Shown here piece by piece: positions 1 through 8,762 of a stretch of DNA of 64,000 bases; position 1 is the stretch's first letter, and every line of letters starts with the position of its first letter. The notes under the pieces are model-generated. The model searched no databases, had not been told where the DNA came from, and saw nothing but the letters and a program-made list of their open reading frames with translations. The stretch covers positions 434,001 to 498,000 of the forward strand of contig NC_003155.5 of the NCBI RefSeq assembly GCF_000009765.2. Direction: 5' to 3'. Source of the stretch: Streptomyces avermitilis MA-4680 = NBRC 14893. GTDB taxonomy: Bacteria; Actinomycetota; Actinomycetes; Streptomycetales; Streptomycetaceae. Position numbers and translations under genes: made by a program.

Positions 1-323
1 CCACCGCGACCCTGGGCGCGCACCTTGAGGGAGAAGCGCCCGTGGACCCGGCACGGGCGGAGGAGGCCGGACTGTGGCTGCTCATCGACGGGTTGTCCAT
101 CCTCGCCGGTGCAGGGGAGACCGAGGAGCTGGTCCGGGGCTTCCTGGAGAACGGGAACACGGCGCCGGAGGCGCTCGAACAGCGGGTGGACGAGCTGTGG
201 CGAGTGGAGCACCCAGCCACCGCCCAAGTGCTCGCCGAACTGGGTGAGGGTTTGCGCGGCGTAGACAAGCGGCTAGCCAAGCGTATGCGTACCGCGGCGA
301 ACAAGGCCCAATCCCGCCGGTGA
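1..323 (+). CDS. 3'-partial hypothetical protein
   Basis: This reading frame is open to the first base of the window, so it is the C-terminal end of a longer protein; the GTG at 42 need not be the true start. The visible part, about 107 residues, is acidic and helical, with a basic tail (residues KRLAKRMRTAANKAQSRR). I recognise no domain. The stop (TGA at 321-323) overlaps the GTG at 320 of the next gene, so it is probably translationally coupled to the SNF2 ATPase and may belong to the same operon. No function can be assigned. Confidence 0.55.
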   Translation, partial: TATLGAHLEGEAPVDPARAEEAGLWLLIDGLSILAGAGETEELVRGFLENGNTAPEALEQRVDELWRVEHPATAQVLAELGEGLRGVDKRLAKRMRTAANKAQSRR

Positions 324-3262
324 CAGCAGGGTCGGAACCTGCTGGTGGACGAAGGCGCGGTGAAGACCGCCTGGACGACGGTGAGGCGAAGAGTGGCACG
401 AGTCCGGGCATGAGGAGCGTGCCGCCATTGGCCGCACCGGAATCGGCTGCCTGGGCGCGGAGTCTGCTCAACTACGGCTGGGCGGCGGTGTTCCTGCCCG
501 GTGAGCCCGCCCGCCTCGGCCGGTTGCTGCTGTGGCGACCCGCCGGGGCAGCCGCCGCCGAGGGCATGGCACCCACGGACATCGAGACCGAGGCGGCGGA
601 GCTCGTGCTGCCGCACGGCCGCTCGGTCAGGCGGCGCAAGGTGGAGGGCTACGCGCTGCCCGTCGCCCTCGCCGTTGCCGCGCTGTCCGGGGCACAGCCG
701 CCGCATCCGTCCGCCTCCGCCTGGCAGGCCGCCGCCCGCTTCGCGCTCCGGCTGCTCGCCGATGGTCGTCTCCACCCGGCCCTCACCCCCGCCGGCTACG
801 ACACCTGGCAGGCGGGCCCCTTCACCGCCGCCCAGCGTCGGACGCTGGACGCCCTCGCCGGCGCGTTCCCGCCCCACGCCCACTGCCTGCCGGAACCGGG
901 TCCGACCCCGCTGCGGATCACCAAACCGAGCGCGCTGGTACGCCGGTTCTGCGACGCGGTCGCCGACGAACTGGTCCGCACCCCCGCCGCTCCGCTCGCG
1001 ATGGGAGCCCTGCCGTACGCCTGGCGCGAGACGCGTACCGTGCCCGTCCTGCACGAGTGGGCCGAGGAGACCGCCGCCGCGTTCACCGCCGACGTCAGGG
1101 TCTCGCTGCGGGTCGACGTGCCCGAGGGACGCCGTCGGCAGTTCCGGGCCGTCCTCCAGTTGCACACCGTTGCGGATCCGGCGCTCGTCGTGGAGGCCGC
1201 ACAGTTGTGGAACGAGCCGGCCGAGACCGAGCATCTGCTCGGCCCGCGCGCCGAAATCGAAACGCTGCTCGCACTGCGCCGCGGCGCCCACGCCTGGCCA
1301 CCGCTCGACCGGCTGCTGAGGGACGCCGCTCCGGACCAGCTGCGGCTGACCGACGACGAGGCGTTCGACCTCCTGGGCGACGCCACCGACAGGCTGCGCG
1401 CCGCCGGTATCGACGTGCACTGGCCGCGCGAGCTCGTCAAGGCACTCACTGCGACCGCGGAGATCGGGCAACGCTCCGCGCCCGGCTCCAGCGCGGGCGG
1501 CATGCTCGACGCCAACACCCTCGTCGACTTCCGCTGGCGGCTCTCGCTCGGCGGCGACCCGCTCACCGAGGCCGAGATGGACGCCCTCGCCGAGACGCGC
1601 CGCCCCCTCGTCCGGCTGCGCGACCAGTGGGTCGTCGCCGACCCGAAGCTGGTGGCCCGCGCCAGGCGCCGACGGATGGAACCGCTCACTCCCATGGAGG
1701 GGCTGGGCGCCGCGCTGACCGGCGAGATGGAGCGGGACGGGGAGACTTTTCGCTGCGCGGCGGTGGGAGCACTCGGCGACCTCGTCGCCCGTATCCGCGA
1801 CCCCGAATCCCGCACCCCCGCCCCGCAGCCCACCGCACTGAAGGCCACGCTGCGCGACTACCAAAAACGGGGCCTCGCCTGGCTGGCCGAGATGTGTGAG
1901 CTCGGTCTCGGCGGCTGTCTCGCCGACGACATGGGCCTGGGCAAGACCATCACCCTGCTCGCGCTACACCTGCACCGCCAGACCGAACCGGCCACTGCGG
2001 GCCCCACGCTCGTCGTCTGCCCCGCCTCGCTGCTCGGCAACTGGCAGCGTGAGGCAGCCCGGTTCGCGCCGGCCACGCCGGTGCGCCGCTACCACGGCGG
2101 CGACCGCCACCTGAAGGACCTGGCTGGGAACGAGATCGTCCTGGTCACCTACGGAGTGCTGCGCCGCGACCGGGAGACCCTCGCTGAGAACGCCTGGTCG
2201 CTGATCGCCGCCGACGAGGCCCAGCACGTCAAGAACCCCTACGCCGTCACCGCCCGCGAGCTGCGCGCCCTGCCCGGCCGCGCCCGCGTCGCCCTCACCG
2301 GCACCCCCGTGGAGAACAACCTCTCCGAACTGTGGGCGCTCCTCGACTGGACCACCCCCGGACTCCTCGGCCCGCTCACCGCCTTCCGCGACCGCCACGC
2401 CCGTGCGATCGAGTCGGGCGAGGACCCGCAGGCCGCCGAACGGCTGTCCCGTCTCGTCCGCCCGTTCCTGCTGCGCCGCAGGAAGTCCGACCCGGGCATC
2501 GCGCCCGAACTCCCCGCCAAGACCGAGACCGACCGCGTCGTGCCGCTGACCGCCGAGCAGGCAAGCCTGTACGAGGCGGTGGTCCGCGAGACCATGGCGA
2601 AGATCGCCGAAGCCGAGGGCATCGCCCGCCGCGGCCTGGTCCTGAAGCTCCTCACGGCGCTGAAGCAGATCTGCAACCACCCCGCCCAGTATTTGAAAGA
2701 GCACAGCCTGCGCCAGTCCACACCGCTGAACGGCCGCTCCGGCAAACTCGACCTCCTCGACGAACTCGTCGACACCATCACCGCCGAAGGCGAGTCGGTG
2801 CTGGTCTTCACCCAGTACAAGCAGATGGCGACCCTCCTGGAGAAGCACCTCGCCGAGCGCGGCGTCCCCACCCTCTTCCTGCACGGCGGCACGCCCGTCA
2901 CCGCGCGCGAGGAGATGGTGGACCGCTTCCAGCGCGGCGAGGTGCCGGTGTTCCTGCTCTCCCTGAAGGCCGCGGGCACCGGACTCAACCTCACCCGCGC
3001 CACCCACGTCGTGCACTACGACCGCTGGTGGAACCCGGCCGTCGAGGACCAGGCCACCGACCGCGCCTACCGCATCGGCCAGGACAAGCCCGTACAGGTC
3101 CACAAGCTCATCGCCGAGGGCACCGTGGAGGACAAGGTGGCGAAGCTGCTGGAAGCCAAGCGGGCGCTCGCCGACGCCGTCGTCGGCTCCGGCGAGGCCG
3201 CCCTGACCGAACTGTCCGACGCCGACCTCGCCGAACTCGTCGCCCTGGGAAGGCAGTCATGA
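320..3262 (+). CDS. SNF2-family DEAD/DEAH-type helicase-like ATPase
   Basis: A Swi2/Snf2-family double-stranded DNA translocase of about 980 residues. The N-terminal half (about 1-500) is the long bacterial SNF2 associated region. The ATPase core follows: motif I as DDMGLGKT near residue 535, motif II as DEAQ near 631, motif III as LTGTPVENN, and C-terminal helicase motifs ending in DRAYRIGQ. All key motifs are intact. It overlaps the next gene by ATGA and is followed directly by a SWIM zinc-finger protein, a pairing common in Streptomyces and suggesting a two-component DNA-remodelling or repair complex. The start is uncertain: GTG at 320 overlaps the previous stop, but ATG at 410 (residue 31) is equally plausible because the first 30 residues look unconserved. 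The cellular role is inferred from the family only. Confidence 0.93.
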   Translation: MTAGSEPAGGRRRGEDRLDDGEAKSGTSPGMRSVPPLAAPESAAWARSLLNYGWAAVFLPGEPARLGRLLLWRPAGAAAAEGMAPTDIETEAAELVLPHGRSVRRRKVEGYALPVALAVAALSGAQPPHPSASAWQAAARFALRLLADGRLHPALTPAGYDTWQAGPFTAAQRRTLDALAGAFPPHAHCLPEPGPTPLRITKPSALVRRFCDAVADELVRTPAAPLAMGALPYAWRETRTVPVLHEWAEETAAAFTADVRVSLRVDVPEGRRRQFRAVLQLHTVADPALVVEAAQLWNEPAETEHLLGPRAEIETLLALRRGAHAWPPLDRLLRDAAPDQLRLTDDEAFDLLGDATDRLRAAGIDVHWPRELVKALTATAEIGQRSAPGSSAGGMLDANTLVDFRWRLSLGGDPLTEAEMDALAETRRPLVRLRDQWVVADPKLVARARRRRMEPLTPMEGLGAALTGEMERDGETFRCAAVGALGDLVARIRDPESRTPAPQPTALKATLRDYQKRGLAWLAEMCELGLGGCLADDMGLGKTITLLALHLHRQTEPATAGPTLVVCPASLLGNWQREAARFAPATPVRRYHGGDRHLKDLAGNEIVLVTYGVLRRDRETLAENAWSLIAADEAQHVKNPYAVTARELRALPGRARVALTGTPVENNLSELWALLDWTTPGLLGPLTAFRDRHARAIESGEDPQAAERLSRLVRPFLLRRRKSDPGIAPELPAKTETDRVVPLTAEQASLYEAVVRETMAKIAEAEGIARRGLVLKLLTALKQICNHPAQYLKEHSLRQSTPLNGRSGKLDLLDELVDTITAEGESVLVFTQYKQMATLLEKHLAERGVPTLFLHGGTPVTAREEMVDRFQRGEVPVFLLSLKAAGTGLNLTRATHVVHYDRWWNPAVEDQATDRAYRIGQDKPVQVHKLIAEGTVEDKVAKLLEAKRALADAVVGSGEAALTELSDADLAELVALGRQS

Positions 3263-4503
3263 GTCCCTCGATCCCCGGTCCGCGCCGCGCGCCCGCCCGC
3301 GGCAGGCGCGCCTTCGCCGCGACCTGGTGGGGACAGGCGTGGGTGACGGCCCTGGAGGACTCCACCCTGGACTCGGGGCGCCTGTCCCGCGGACGCACCT
3401 ACGCCCGCCAGGGTATGGTCGGCCCGACCACCGTCGCCCCCGGCCAGGTCAAGGCCCCAGTCCAGGGCAGCCGCCCGCGCCCCTACCGCTGCTCGGTCCA
3501 CCTGTCCGTCCTCACCGACACCCAGTGGGACACCCTGCTCGACACCATCGCGGCCCGCGCCGGGCACCTCGCCGCGCTCCTCGGCGGCGAGATGCCCGGC
3601 GAACTCGTCGACGACGCCCGCCGGGCAGGCGTCCCCCTGCTGCCGCAGTCCACCGAGCTCGACCCGGACTGCTCCTGCCCCGACTGGGGATACCCCTGCA
3701 AGCACGCCGCCGCGCTCTGCTACGCCATCGCAGCCACCATCGACGCCGACCCGTTCGTGCTGTTCGCCCTGCGTGGCCGCGACCGTGAGGAAGTCATCAC
3801 CCAGCTGCGCGCCCGCCGTACGGCCGCCCAGGCGACCTCCACCCCACCGGCCCCGGCCGGCCTCCCGGCCGCCGGCGCCTACACGGCCTGGGGCGCCCTG
3901 GCCGACCAGCCCCCGTCCCTCCCCGAACTTCCCGAACCGGCACCCCACACCGCCGCACTGCCCGCCGCCCCGCCGCCCGGCACCGGACTGTCCGCCGCGG
4001 ACCTCGAACGCCTCATGGCGGACACCGCCGCACGCGCCGCCCGGCTACTCACGGGCGACACCACCAGCCTGCACCTGTCCCAGCATGAGGACGCGGCGCG
4101 GATCGCCTCGAGCAACTGCGGACCCGAGTGGTTCCACCGCCTCATCCAGAACACCGGTGCCAAACCGGCCGCGTTCGCCCGCCTCACCCGCGCCTGGCGG
4201 TATGGCGGCCCAACCGGCATCACCGTCGCCGAACAGCCACGCACTCCCGACCCGACCGCGATGACAGCCGCCCGCACCGCCCTGACCGAGACGCTCACCG
4301 AAATGACCACGCCCCCGGTCGCCCTCAGGGCCTGGCGCAACCGCCTCACCCTCGCCGACCACGGCATCCAGCTGCGCCTGGGCCCCGACACCCGTTGGTA
4401 CCCCTACCTCCAGGATGACGACGGCGACTGGTGGCCGGCAGCGCCGGCCGACCCCGACCCGGTCACGGCACTCACCTCCGTCTGGCAGCAGACCGAGAGG
4501 TGA
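3259..4503 (+). CDS. SWIM zinc-finger protein
   Basis: A protein of 414 residues whose ATG lies inside the stop of the SNF2 gene (ATGA), so the two are co-translated. Near residue 137 it has a SWIM zinc finger, CSCPDWGYPCKH, of the form CxC-x6-CxH, which in this family binds DNA or partner proteins. It is followed by a helix rich in Ala and Cys. The middle (about 200-260) is Pro/Ala rich and probably a flexible linker; the C-terminal part is a Trp-rich domain ending in tandem D/W motifs. SWIM proteins next to SNF2 ATPases are frequent in actinobacteria, and the likely job is targeting or regulating the ATPase. No catalytic motif was seen. Confidence 0.9.
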   Translation: MSPSIPGPRRAPARGRRAFAATWWGQAWVTALEDSTLDSGRLSRGRTYARQGMVGPTTVAPGQVKAPVQGSRPRPYRCSVHLSVLTDTQWDTLLDTIAARAGHLAALLGGEMPGELVDDARRAGVPLLPQSTELDPDCSCPDWGYPCKHAAALCYAIAATIDADPFVLFALRGRDREEVITQLRARRTAAQATSTPPAPAGLPAAGAYTAWGALADQPPSLPELPEPAPHTAALPAAPPPGTGLSAADLERLMADTAARAARLLTGDTTSLHLSQHEDAARIASSNCGPEWFHRLIQNTGAKPAAFARLTRAWRYGGPTGITVAEQPRTPDPTAMTAARTALTETLTEMTTPPVALRAWRNRLTLADHGIQLRLGPDTRWYPYLQDDDGDWWPAAPADPDPVTALTSVWQQTER

Positions 4504-4599
4504 CACGTACGACAGACCCGTGAACCCGCTGGCTCAGCCCACATGTCACATCTCCCGACTTCCGTCACCCGTACCGTTCGCCAAGGAGCTCATGCCCCT

Positions 4600-4645
4600 T
4601 GACGACGGAGCAGAAGGTTGCAGGTTCGAATCCCGCCGAGTGCAC
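4600..4645 (+). other. 3' remnant of a tRNA-Arg gene, probable attachment (att) site
   Basis: The stretch contains a T-arm (GCAGG TTCGAAT CCCGC), an acceptor 3' half CGAGTGC and the right half of an anticodon arm, but no 5' half. From the sequence I recall for streptomycete tRNA-Arg(ACG), this is its 3' half with a few mismatches: GACGACGGAGCAGAAGG in place of GACTACGGATCAGAAGG. It also has an A-C mismatch in the T-stem. A 3' tRNA fragment next to an integrase remnant is the classic scar left by an element that integrated at a tRNA 3' end. The isotype is inferred by pattern and was not run through a tRNA model. Confidence 0.65.
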
Positions 4646-4651
4646 AGCAGA

Positions 4652-4687
4652 CCAGAGGCCCCGAGGAGCGATCCTTGGGGCCTCTGG
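4652..4687 (+). terminator. Strong hairpin after the tRNA remnant
   Basis: A perfect 11-bp inverted repeat, CCAGAGGCCCC and GGGGCCTCTGG, with a further AGGA/TCCT pairing in the loop region. It sits 7 bases after the tRNA remnant, where tRNA genes usually carry their terminator. There is no U-run, as is normal for streptomycete terminators. Confidence 0.6.
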
Positions 4688-4809
4688 CTTATGTCTTAAG
4701 CCAGTGTTTGACGGCAACCGGTTCGTGCGCTGTTCGATGGGCTCCTCCAGGAGTGACTGGTTGATCCGGGAGGGTCAGTCAAGGCCCAGGAGTGGCAAAC
4801 TCCTGCTCC

Positions 4810-5298
4810 ATGGCTGACTTGGCAACGCAAGTACTTCCCGTGGCCTCCGCACTTGCGGGAGTGGCGCTGACCCTTGCAGGCAACATGTACCTGGAGCGCA
4901 GCAAGTGGCGCCGGAGTCGGCATACCGAGCAAGAGGCCCGGTCGCTGCAGGCGTATGCCGATCTTCTGCAAGGGGCGACAGACATCGCACGCACTCTCCG
5001 ACAGGCTGCCGAACAGCTGGAAGAGGGGCACAACGTCGACATGCAAGCGATCGCCGCGGTCATAGATGACCACATAGGCCAACTGCGGCGACAGGGCACA
5101 ATCGTCCGGTTGGTGGGGCCGCGTAGCGCCTTCGACCTGGTCAAGGGGCTGGAGGACCAGGTCGCCCCCATCTACCGACTGCTGATTGAGGTCGGGCGCT
5201 CGGGTGATGGATCGGCTCTGGTGCAGCCTGCCCGGCGGTTGATGCGGACCCGGGATGAGATCACGGATCACTTGCGCATGGCCGGAGGTCTTACCTGA
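4810..5298 (+). CDS. Small membrane-anchored hypothetical protein
   Basis: About 162 residues from the ATG at 4810; a GTG at 4792 would add six. Residues about 5-25 form one hydrophobic segment (VLPVASALAGVALTLAG), followed by a basic stretch (KWRRSRH) and a long helical, charged cytoplasmic part that could form a coiled coil. I recognise no enzymatic motif. It lies between the tRNA remnant and the broken integrase, so it may be cargo of the lost element; members of such elements often carry small membrane proteins of unknown role. Codon use is normal for the window. Confidence 0.6.
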   Translation: MADLATQVLPVASALAGVALTLAGNMYLERSKWRRSRHTEQEARSLQAYADLLQGATDIARTLRQAAEQLEEGHNVDMQAIAAVIDDHIGQLRRQGTIVRLVGPRSAFDLVKGLEDQVAPIYRLLIEVGRSGDGSALVQPARRLMRTRDEITDHLRMAGGLT

Positions 5299-5341
5299 GC
5301 CGTGTTCACTGGGCAGCAGCTGGCGAGGCTGGGGGTGTAGA

Positions 5342-5959
5342 TCAGACGGCTACCAGGACACCGGCCGCGCCGTCGTCATCGTCCGGATCGTTGCCGTCAC
5401 CCCTCAGGGCATCCCCGACGCGATCGAACGCCGAGCGCTGCGAGTCGAGCCGGACGAAGGTGTAGATGTCCGTGGTCACGCGGATCGAGCTGTGGCCGAG
5501 GACTTCCATGATCATGCGGGCGTCGGCACCCTGTTCGTGGAGGAGTGAGGCACAGGTGTGGCGCAGGTCGTGGAAGCGGACCTTGCGGACGCCCGCGCGG
5601 ACGCACAGCACCTCGAAGGAGCGGTTCAGGTTGCGCGGCACGATGGGGGTCCCGTTCTTGGTGGTGAAGACGAGGCCCTGAACCGTCCCCTTCCAGTTGG
5701 CACCAGCCGCTTTCCGGTCGGCGATCTGCCGCGCGCACTGGCCACGGAGCGCGGTCACGCACTCGGCCGGCAGGGCTACGCGGCGGGCCGAGCGCTGAGT
5801 CTTCGGCGCGACGATCAGCAGTTCGCCACCGACCCGCTGTAGGGCCTGCCGGACGGTCAGGACCCCTTCGTGAAGATCCACGACGCAGCCGAGTACCTCA
5901 CCCGCCGCAGACCGATGCGGACCGCAAGTTTGGACGTGGGCCCGCCGGGGGCGGTGCAC
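5342..5959 (-). pseudogene. Tyrosine integrase, 5'-truncated and frameshifted
   Basis: The frame keeps the C-terminal half of a phage or plasmid tyrosine recombinase: HDLRHTCASLL (His/Arg box), GHSS (second His) and the nucleophile Tyr in DIYTFV. The N-terminal DNA-binding domains are absent and the gene stops against the next gene. The first catalytic arginine box is split: LAVRIGLRR is read in one frame and GEVLGC in the next, which one extra base in the G-run near 5899-5902 would restore. A few residues after it (the usual RW of the motif) are also missing. The 3' end points to the tRNA-Arg remnant 700 bp away, the usual int-att order of integrative elements. It is surely non-functional. 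Confidence 0.85.
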
Positions 5960-5969
5960 TGTGTGCGGA

Positions 5970-6566
5970 TCAGCGGGCGATTGAGATCGCGAAGGGTGTG
6001 AATCCGGTGGCCCCGATGACGTGCGGGACGAAGAGGATTGCGGCCTCCGTGGCGCGGGCGGTCTGGATGCCGCCGAGATCAGCGATCCACTCCTTGTGCC
6101 AGCCGAGGTCGGTGAGCAGTTCGCGGACGGTCTGCTTGGCCTGGGGGTCCTCGCCGGAGAGGAACGCGGTGGGTGTCTGGGTGAGCGTGGCCGGTGCTGT
6201 CATCACCGGGAAGAGCATGGTGTTGAGTGTCTTGACGACGCGGGTTTCGGGGAGTGCTTCCTGGAGGTGCTCGGCGAGGCTTGAGCCGGGGTAGATCAGG
6301 TCGGCGGGCAGGCCGTCCGGTCCGTCGTTGGTGGCGTTGGAGACGTCGACGAGGATCTTGTCGCGCAGTTCGTCGCGCAGGGCGGCGAGCCGGTCCAGCG
6401 AGCCGGCGCCCGGGGTGGCGTTGATGACGATCTGGGCTGTGCGGGCAGTGTCGGCGGCGGCGCCCGGCGTGCGGTCCGCGACGGTCACCTCATGCCCTGC
6501 CCGGGTGAGGGCTGTGGCCAGGTTGCCGCCGACACGGCCGTTTCCGAGAACTGCGATCGTGGTCAT
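5970..6566 (-). CDS. NADPH-dependent F420 reductase-like dinucleotide-binding protein
   Basis: A 198-residue Rossmann protein with a GNGRVGG dinucleotide loop at residues 8-14 followed by a helix and ADRT at the second strand, as in the NADPH:F420 oxidoreductase family (COG2085). The family moves hydride between NADPH and F420 or reduces small substrates. The later motif VVKTLNTM and the C-terminal RATEAAILF are also family-like. It is co-directional with the phosphatase-like gene 41 bp upstream, and the pair is divergent from a LysR gene that probably controls it. The substrate cannot be told; many members are flavin or F420 independent reductases of unknown role. Confidence 0.82.
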   Translation of the reverse strand: MTTIAVLGNGRVGGNLATALTRAGHEVTVADRTPGAAADTARTAQIVINATPGAGSLDRLAALRDELRDKILVDVSNATNDGPDGLPADLIYPGSSLAEHLQEALPETRVVKTLNTMLFPVMTAPATLTQTPTAFLSGEDPQAKQTVRELLTDLGWHKEWIADLGGIQTARATEAAILFVPHVIGATGFTPFAISIAR

Positions 6567-6607
6567 GATGATGTGGTCCTTCCGTCGGTGCAGGTGGTGG
6601 TGCGCGG

Positions 6608-7426
6608 TCAGTGGGAAAGGGTGGCGACGGCCTCGGCGTGGATGCCGGGCGCGGCGGCCAGGAAGCTCTCGCTCTGCGGGGTCCAGGGGCGGCCCTGGGC
6701 GTCGGAGATCTGTCCGCCGGCCTCGGTGACGAGGAGCGCTCCGGGCAGCAGGTCCGCGCGGGCGCCGGCGAACTGCCAGAAGGCGTCGATCCGGCCGGCG
6801 GCCACGTTCACCAGGTGCAAGGTCGCGGGCACGGCGGTGCGGACGACAAGCGCGTCGAAGAGCATCGCGGTGATCGAAGAGCCGACGCGCCGCACGACCT
6901 TCTCGTCCTCGTCCGGCCGGGCCTGGCTGGTGGCCACGATGCTCAGGCCGAGGTCTGCGGCCGGGGAGACGTGCAGCGGCCGGCCGTCGACGTGGGCGCC
7001 CGCGCCGGTGAGCGCGGTGTAGGTCTCGCCGGTCAACGGCAGGTGGACCGCGGTGAGCACCGGCTGGTTCTCACGCACGAGGGTGGCGGTCACCGCCCAT
7101 TCCGGCAGGGCGTGCAGGTGGTTGACGTTGCCTTCGGCCGGATCCACGACCCACCATTCGCCGGGCGGCAGCGCCCCGCCGTCCAGCTCGTCCTCCACCC
7201 AGCCGGCGTCCGGGCGCAGGCTCGTGAGGCGGGGACGCAGGATGTCGAGGGCCGTGTCGTCGTTGGCGGCCAGCGCGCGCATCAGCTCTTCACGGCTCTG
7301 GTAACGGACCACCTCGCCGAAGCGCTCGCGCAGCGCCGAACCGGCCGCACGCACGGCGTTCGCGGTCTGGGCGAGCAGGTCGGCGTCGGAGGCGGCGACT
7401 GCGGTGGTCTGAAGCGTTTCGGACAT
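6608..7426 (-). CDS. Inositol-monophosphatase-like protein with altered metal motif
   Basis: 272 residues of the IMPase/FBPase/CysQ superfamily, which hydrolyse phosphate monoesters using two or three metal ions. The signature segment is present as WVVDPAEGNVN near residue 90, where the family has DPxDGTxN; the second Asp is a Glu, and Thr or Ser is an Asn. The upstream metal ligand region reads EDELDGG, and the downstream GAxxDLLPGALLVTEAGG matches the family's WDxxAG region without Trp, though Asp is kept. The fold is therefore confident but the catalytic activity is not. It is the first gene of a pair with the reductase at 5970, transcribed away from a LysR regulator. The ATG at 7426 has no better rival. 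Confidence 0.8.
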   Translation of the reverse strand: MSETLQTTAVAASDADLLAQTANAVRAAGSALRERFGEVVRYQSREELMRALAANDDTALDILRPRLTSLRPDAGWVEDELDGGALPPGEWWVVDPAEGNVNHLHALPEWAVTATLVRENQPVLTAVHLPLTGETYTALTGAGAHVDGRPLHVSPAADLGLSIVATSQARPDEDEKVVRRVGSSITAMLFDALVVRTAVPATLHLVNVAAGRIDAFWQFAGARADLLPGALLVTEAGGQISDAQGRPWTPQSESFLAAAPGIHAEAVATLSH

Positions 7427-7564
7427 GGTGGTACTCCCGTGTGAGAGGGGGAGGGTGAGGTCGGTCGGGCCGGACTGTGCGGTCCGTCCTGCGCTTTCGT
7501 CTCAACGGTATGCAGCCCCGCCATTAACATCAAATGCATGTCAAGCACGGCTAGGATTACCCGC
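7427..7564. promoter_or_regulatory. Divergent promoter region, probable LysR control
   Basis: This interval separates the divergent phosphatase-like gene and the LysR gene. It contains the A/T-richest stretch nearby (around 7520-7545, ATTAACATCAAATGCATG) with a short palindrome ATGCAT. LysR regulators usually bind T-N11-A sites in such intervals and act on the divergent gene, which is the basis for the call. No exact site can be fixed from sequence alone. Confidence 0.5.
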
Positions 7565-8470
7565 ATGCAATTGGATTTGAATTTGCTCGCCGCGCTCGAC
7601 GCGCTGCTGGAGGAGGGCAGTGTGGCCGGGGCGGCGGCGCGCCTGCACGTCACCGCCCCCGCGATGAGCCGGAGTCTGGGCCGCATCCGGCGCACGACCG
7701 GGGATCAGATCCTGGTGCGCACCGGCCGCACGATGACCCCGACGCCGTATGCGATCGCCGTCCGGGAACAGGTGCACGAGCTGCTGCACCAGGTCCAGGG
7801 GGTGCTGGCACCAAGCCGTGAACTCGATCTGGCAACGTTGGAGCGCACTTTCACACTCCGCTGGCACGATTCCCTGGTCGCCTTGAGCGGCCCCGCACTG
7901 CTCGCGGCCGTGCGCGGACAGGCGCCGGGCGTGCGATTGCGCTTCGTCGCGGAATCGAGCATCGACACCCCCGAGTTGCGGCGCGGCGAGGTCGACCTCG
8001 AGGCGAACGCCAACCGCCCGAGCGCACCGGACATCCGTGCCGAGAACGTGGGCGAGACCCGCCTCGTCATCATCGTGAGGCAGGGGCACCCCCTCACCCG
8101 CGTCAAAACCGTCACCGCACAGCGGTACGCCGCCGCCGACCACGTCACCGTCTCGCGACGTGGAAACCTCAGCAATGCCCTCGACGACTCCCTCGCGCGG
8201 CTCGGCCTCACTCGCCGCGTGGTGGCGACCGCGCCCACGGAAGCGGCCGCGCTGGAGTTCGCGCGCGGCTCCGATCTCCTGATCAGCGTCCCCGAAGCCA
8301 CCACGCGGTCAGCGGTCGCCGACCTCGGCCTGGTCGTGCTCCCCCTCCCCCTCGAACTGCCGTCGGCGCCGATATACCTGTCGTGGCATCAGCGCTACGA
8401 CACCGACCACGCCCACACCTGGCTGCGCGGGCTGGCGCGAACCGCGCTGGCCATGGGCGGAGCGTCGTAG
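7565..8470 (+). CDS. LysR-family transcriptional regulator
   Basis: 301 residues from the ATG at 7565. An upstream ATG at 7538 is less likely because it lacks a ribosome site, while AGGA lies about 10 bases before 7565, and LysR proteins usually begin MxLDLNLL. Residues 1-60 are the winged helix-turn-helix (AAARLHVTAPAMSRSLGRIR). The rest is the periplasmic-binding-like effector domain, including LEANANRPSAPDIRAENVGET. It is divergent from the phosphatase/reductase pair and most likely regulates it. The ligand is unknown. Confidence 0.92.
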   Translation: MQLDLNLLAALDALLEEGSVAGAAARLHVTAPAMSRSLGRIRRTTGDQILVRTGRTMTPTPYAIAVREQVHELLHQVQGVLAPSRELDLATLERTFTLRWHDSLVALSGPALLAAVRGQAPGVRLRFVAESSIDTPELRRGEVDLEANANRPSAPDIRAENVGETRLVIIVRQGHPLTRVKTVTAQRYAAADHVTVSRRGNLSNALDDSLARLGLTRRVVATAPTEAAALEFARGSDLLISVPEATTRSAVADLGLVVLPLPLELPSAPIYLSWHQRYDTDHAHTWLRGLARTALAMGGAS

Positions 8471-8519
8471 TCGGCGCCGTCCGGCCCCTTCACCCATACG
8501 CCACGCGACCACCTTGATG

Positions 8520-8542
8520 CCGCACGGCCGGCCGCCGTGCGG
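8520..8542 (+). terminator. Hairpin downstream of the LysR gene
   Basis: CCGCACGGC and GCCGTGCGG form a perfect 9-bp stem with a 5-base loop, 50 bases after the LysR stop. Position and symmetry suggest a terminator; there is no U-run. Confidence 0.5.
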
Positions 8543-8645
8543 ACCCGCATCAGATCACCCGCCCCGGCGGGGGGACACGACCAACCTGAACGCGGTCGCG
8601 AAGCCCGAGCTTGCCAAGAATCCAGGACCCGAACGTCTTGGGGGT

Positions 8646-8762
8646 CTCCTGGCTGCCTCCACCCCAATGCTGCTGGCCCGCTCCCGCCACGCCTCCGTCC
8701 GCTCCCTGGAGAGGTACGCACGCCCCAGCGTCGGAGTGGTCGCTCAGCACGTCGCCGAACGC
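8646..8762 (+). pseudogene. C-terminal fragment of a tyrosine integrase
   Basis: About 39 residues read LLAASTPMLLARSRH, then SVRSLERYARPSVGVVAQH, the pattern at the C-terminal end of streptomycete tyrosine recombinases: a second catalytic His or similar, then the Tyr in the LxRYxxPS box. Everything upstream in frame is unrelated, so only the tail survives. On the opposite strand of the next 200 bases a short stretch (DKALLTVKQIAAAFGDVL) also looks protein-like but was not identified. The whole 8.5-9.0 kb interval is decayed DNA. Confidence 0.5.

Noticed and set aside
4600..4645. A functional tRNA gene
   Set aside because: There is no 5' half, D-arm or complete anticodon arm, so it is a remnant.
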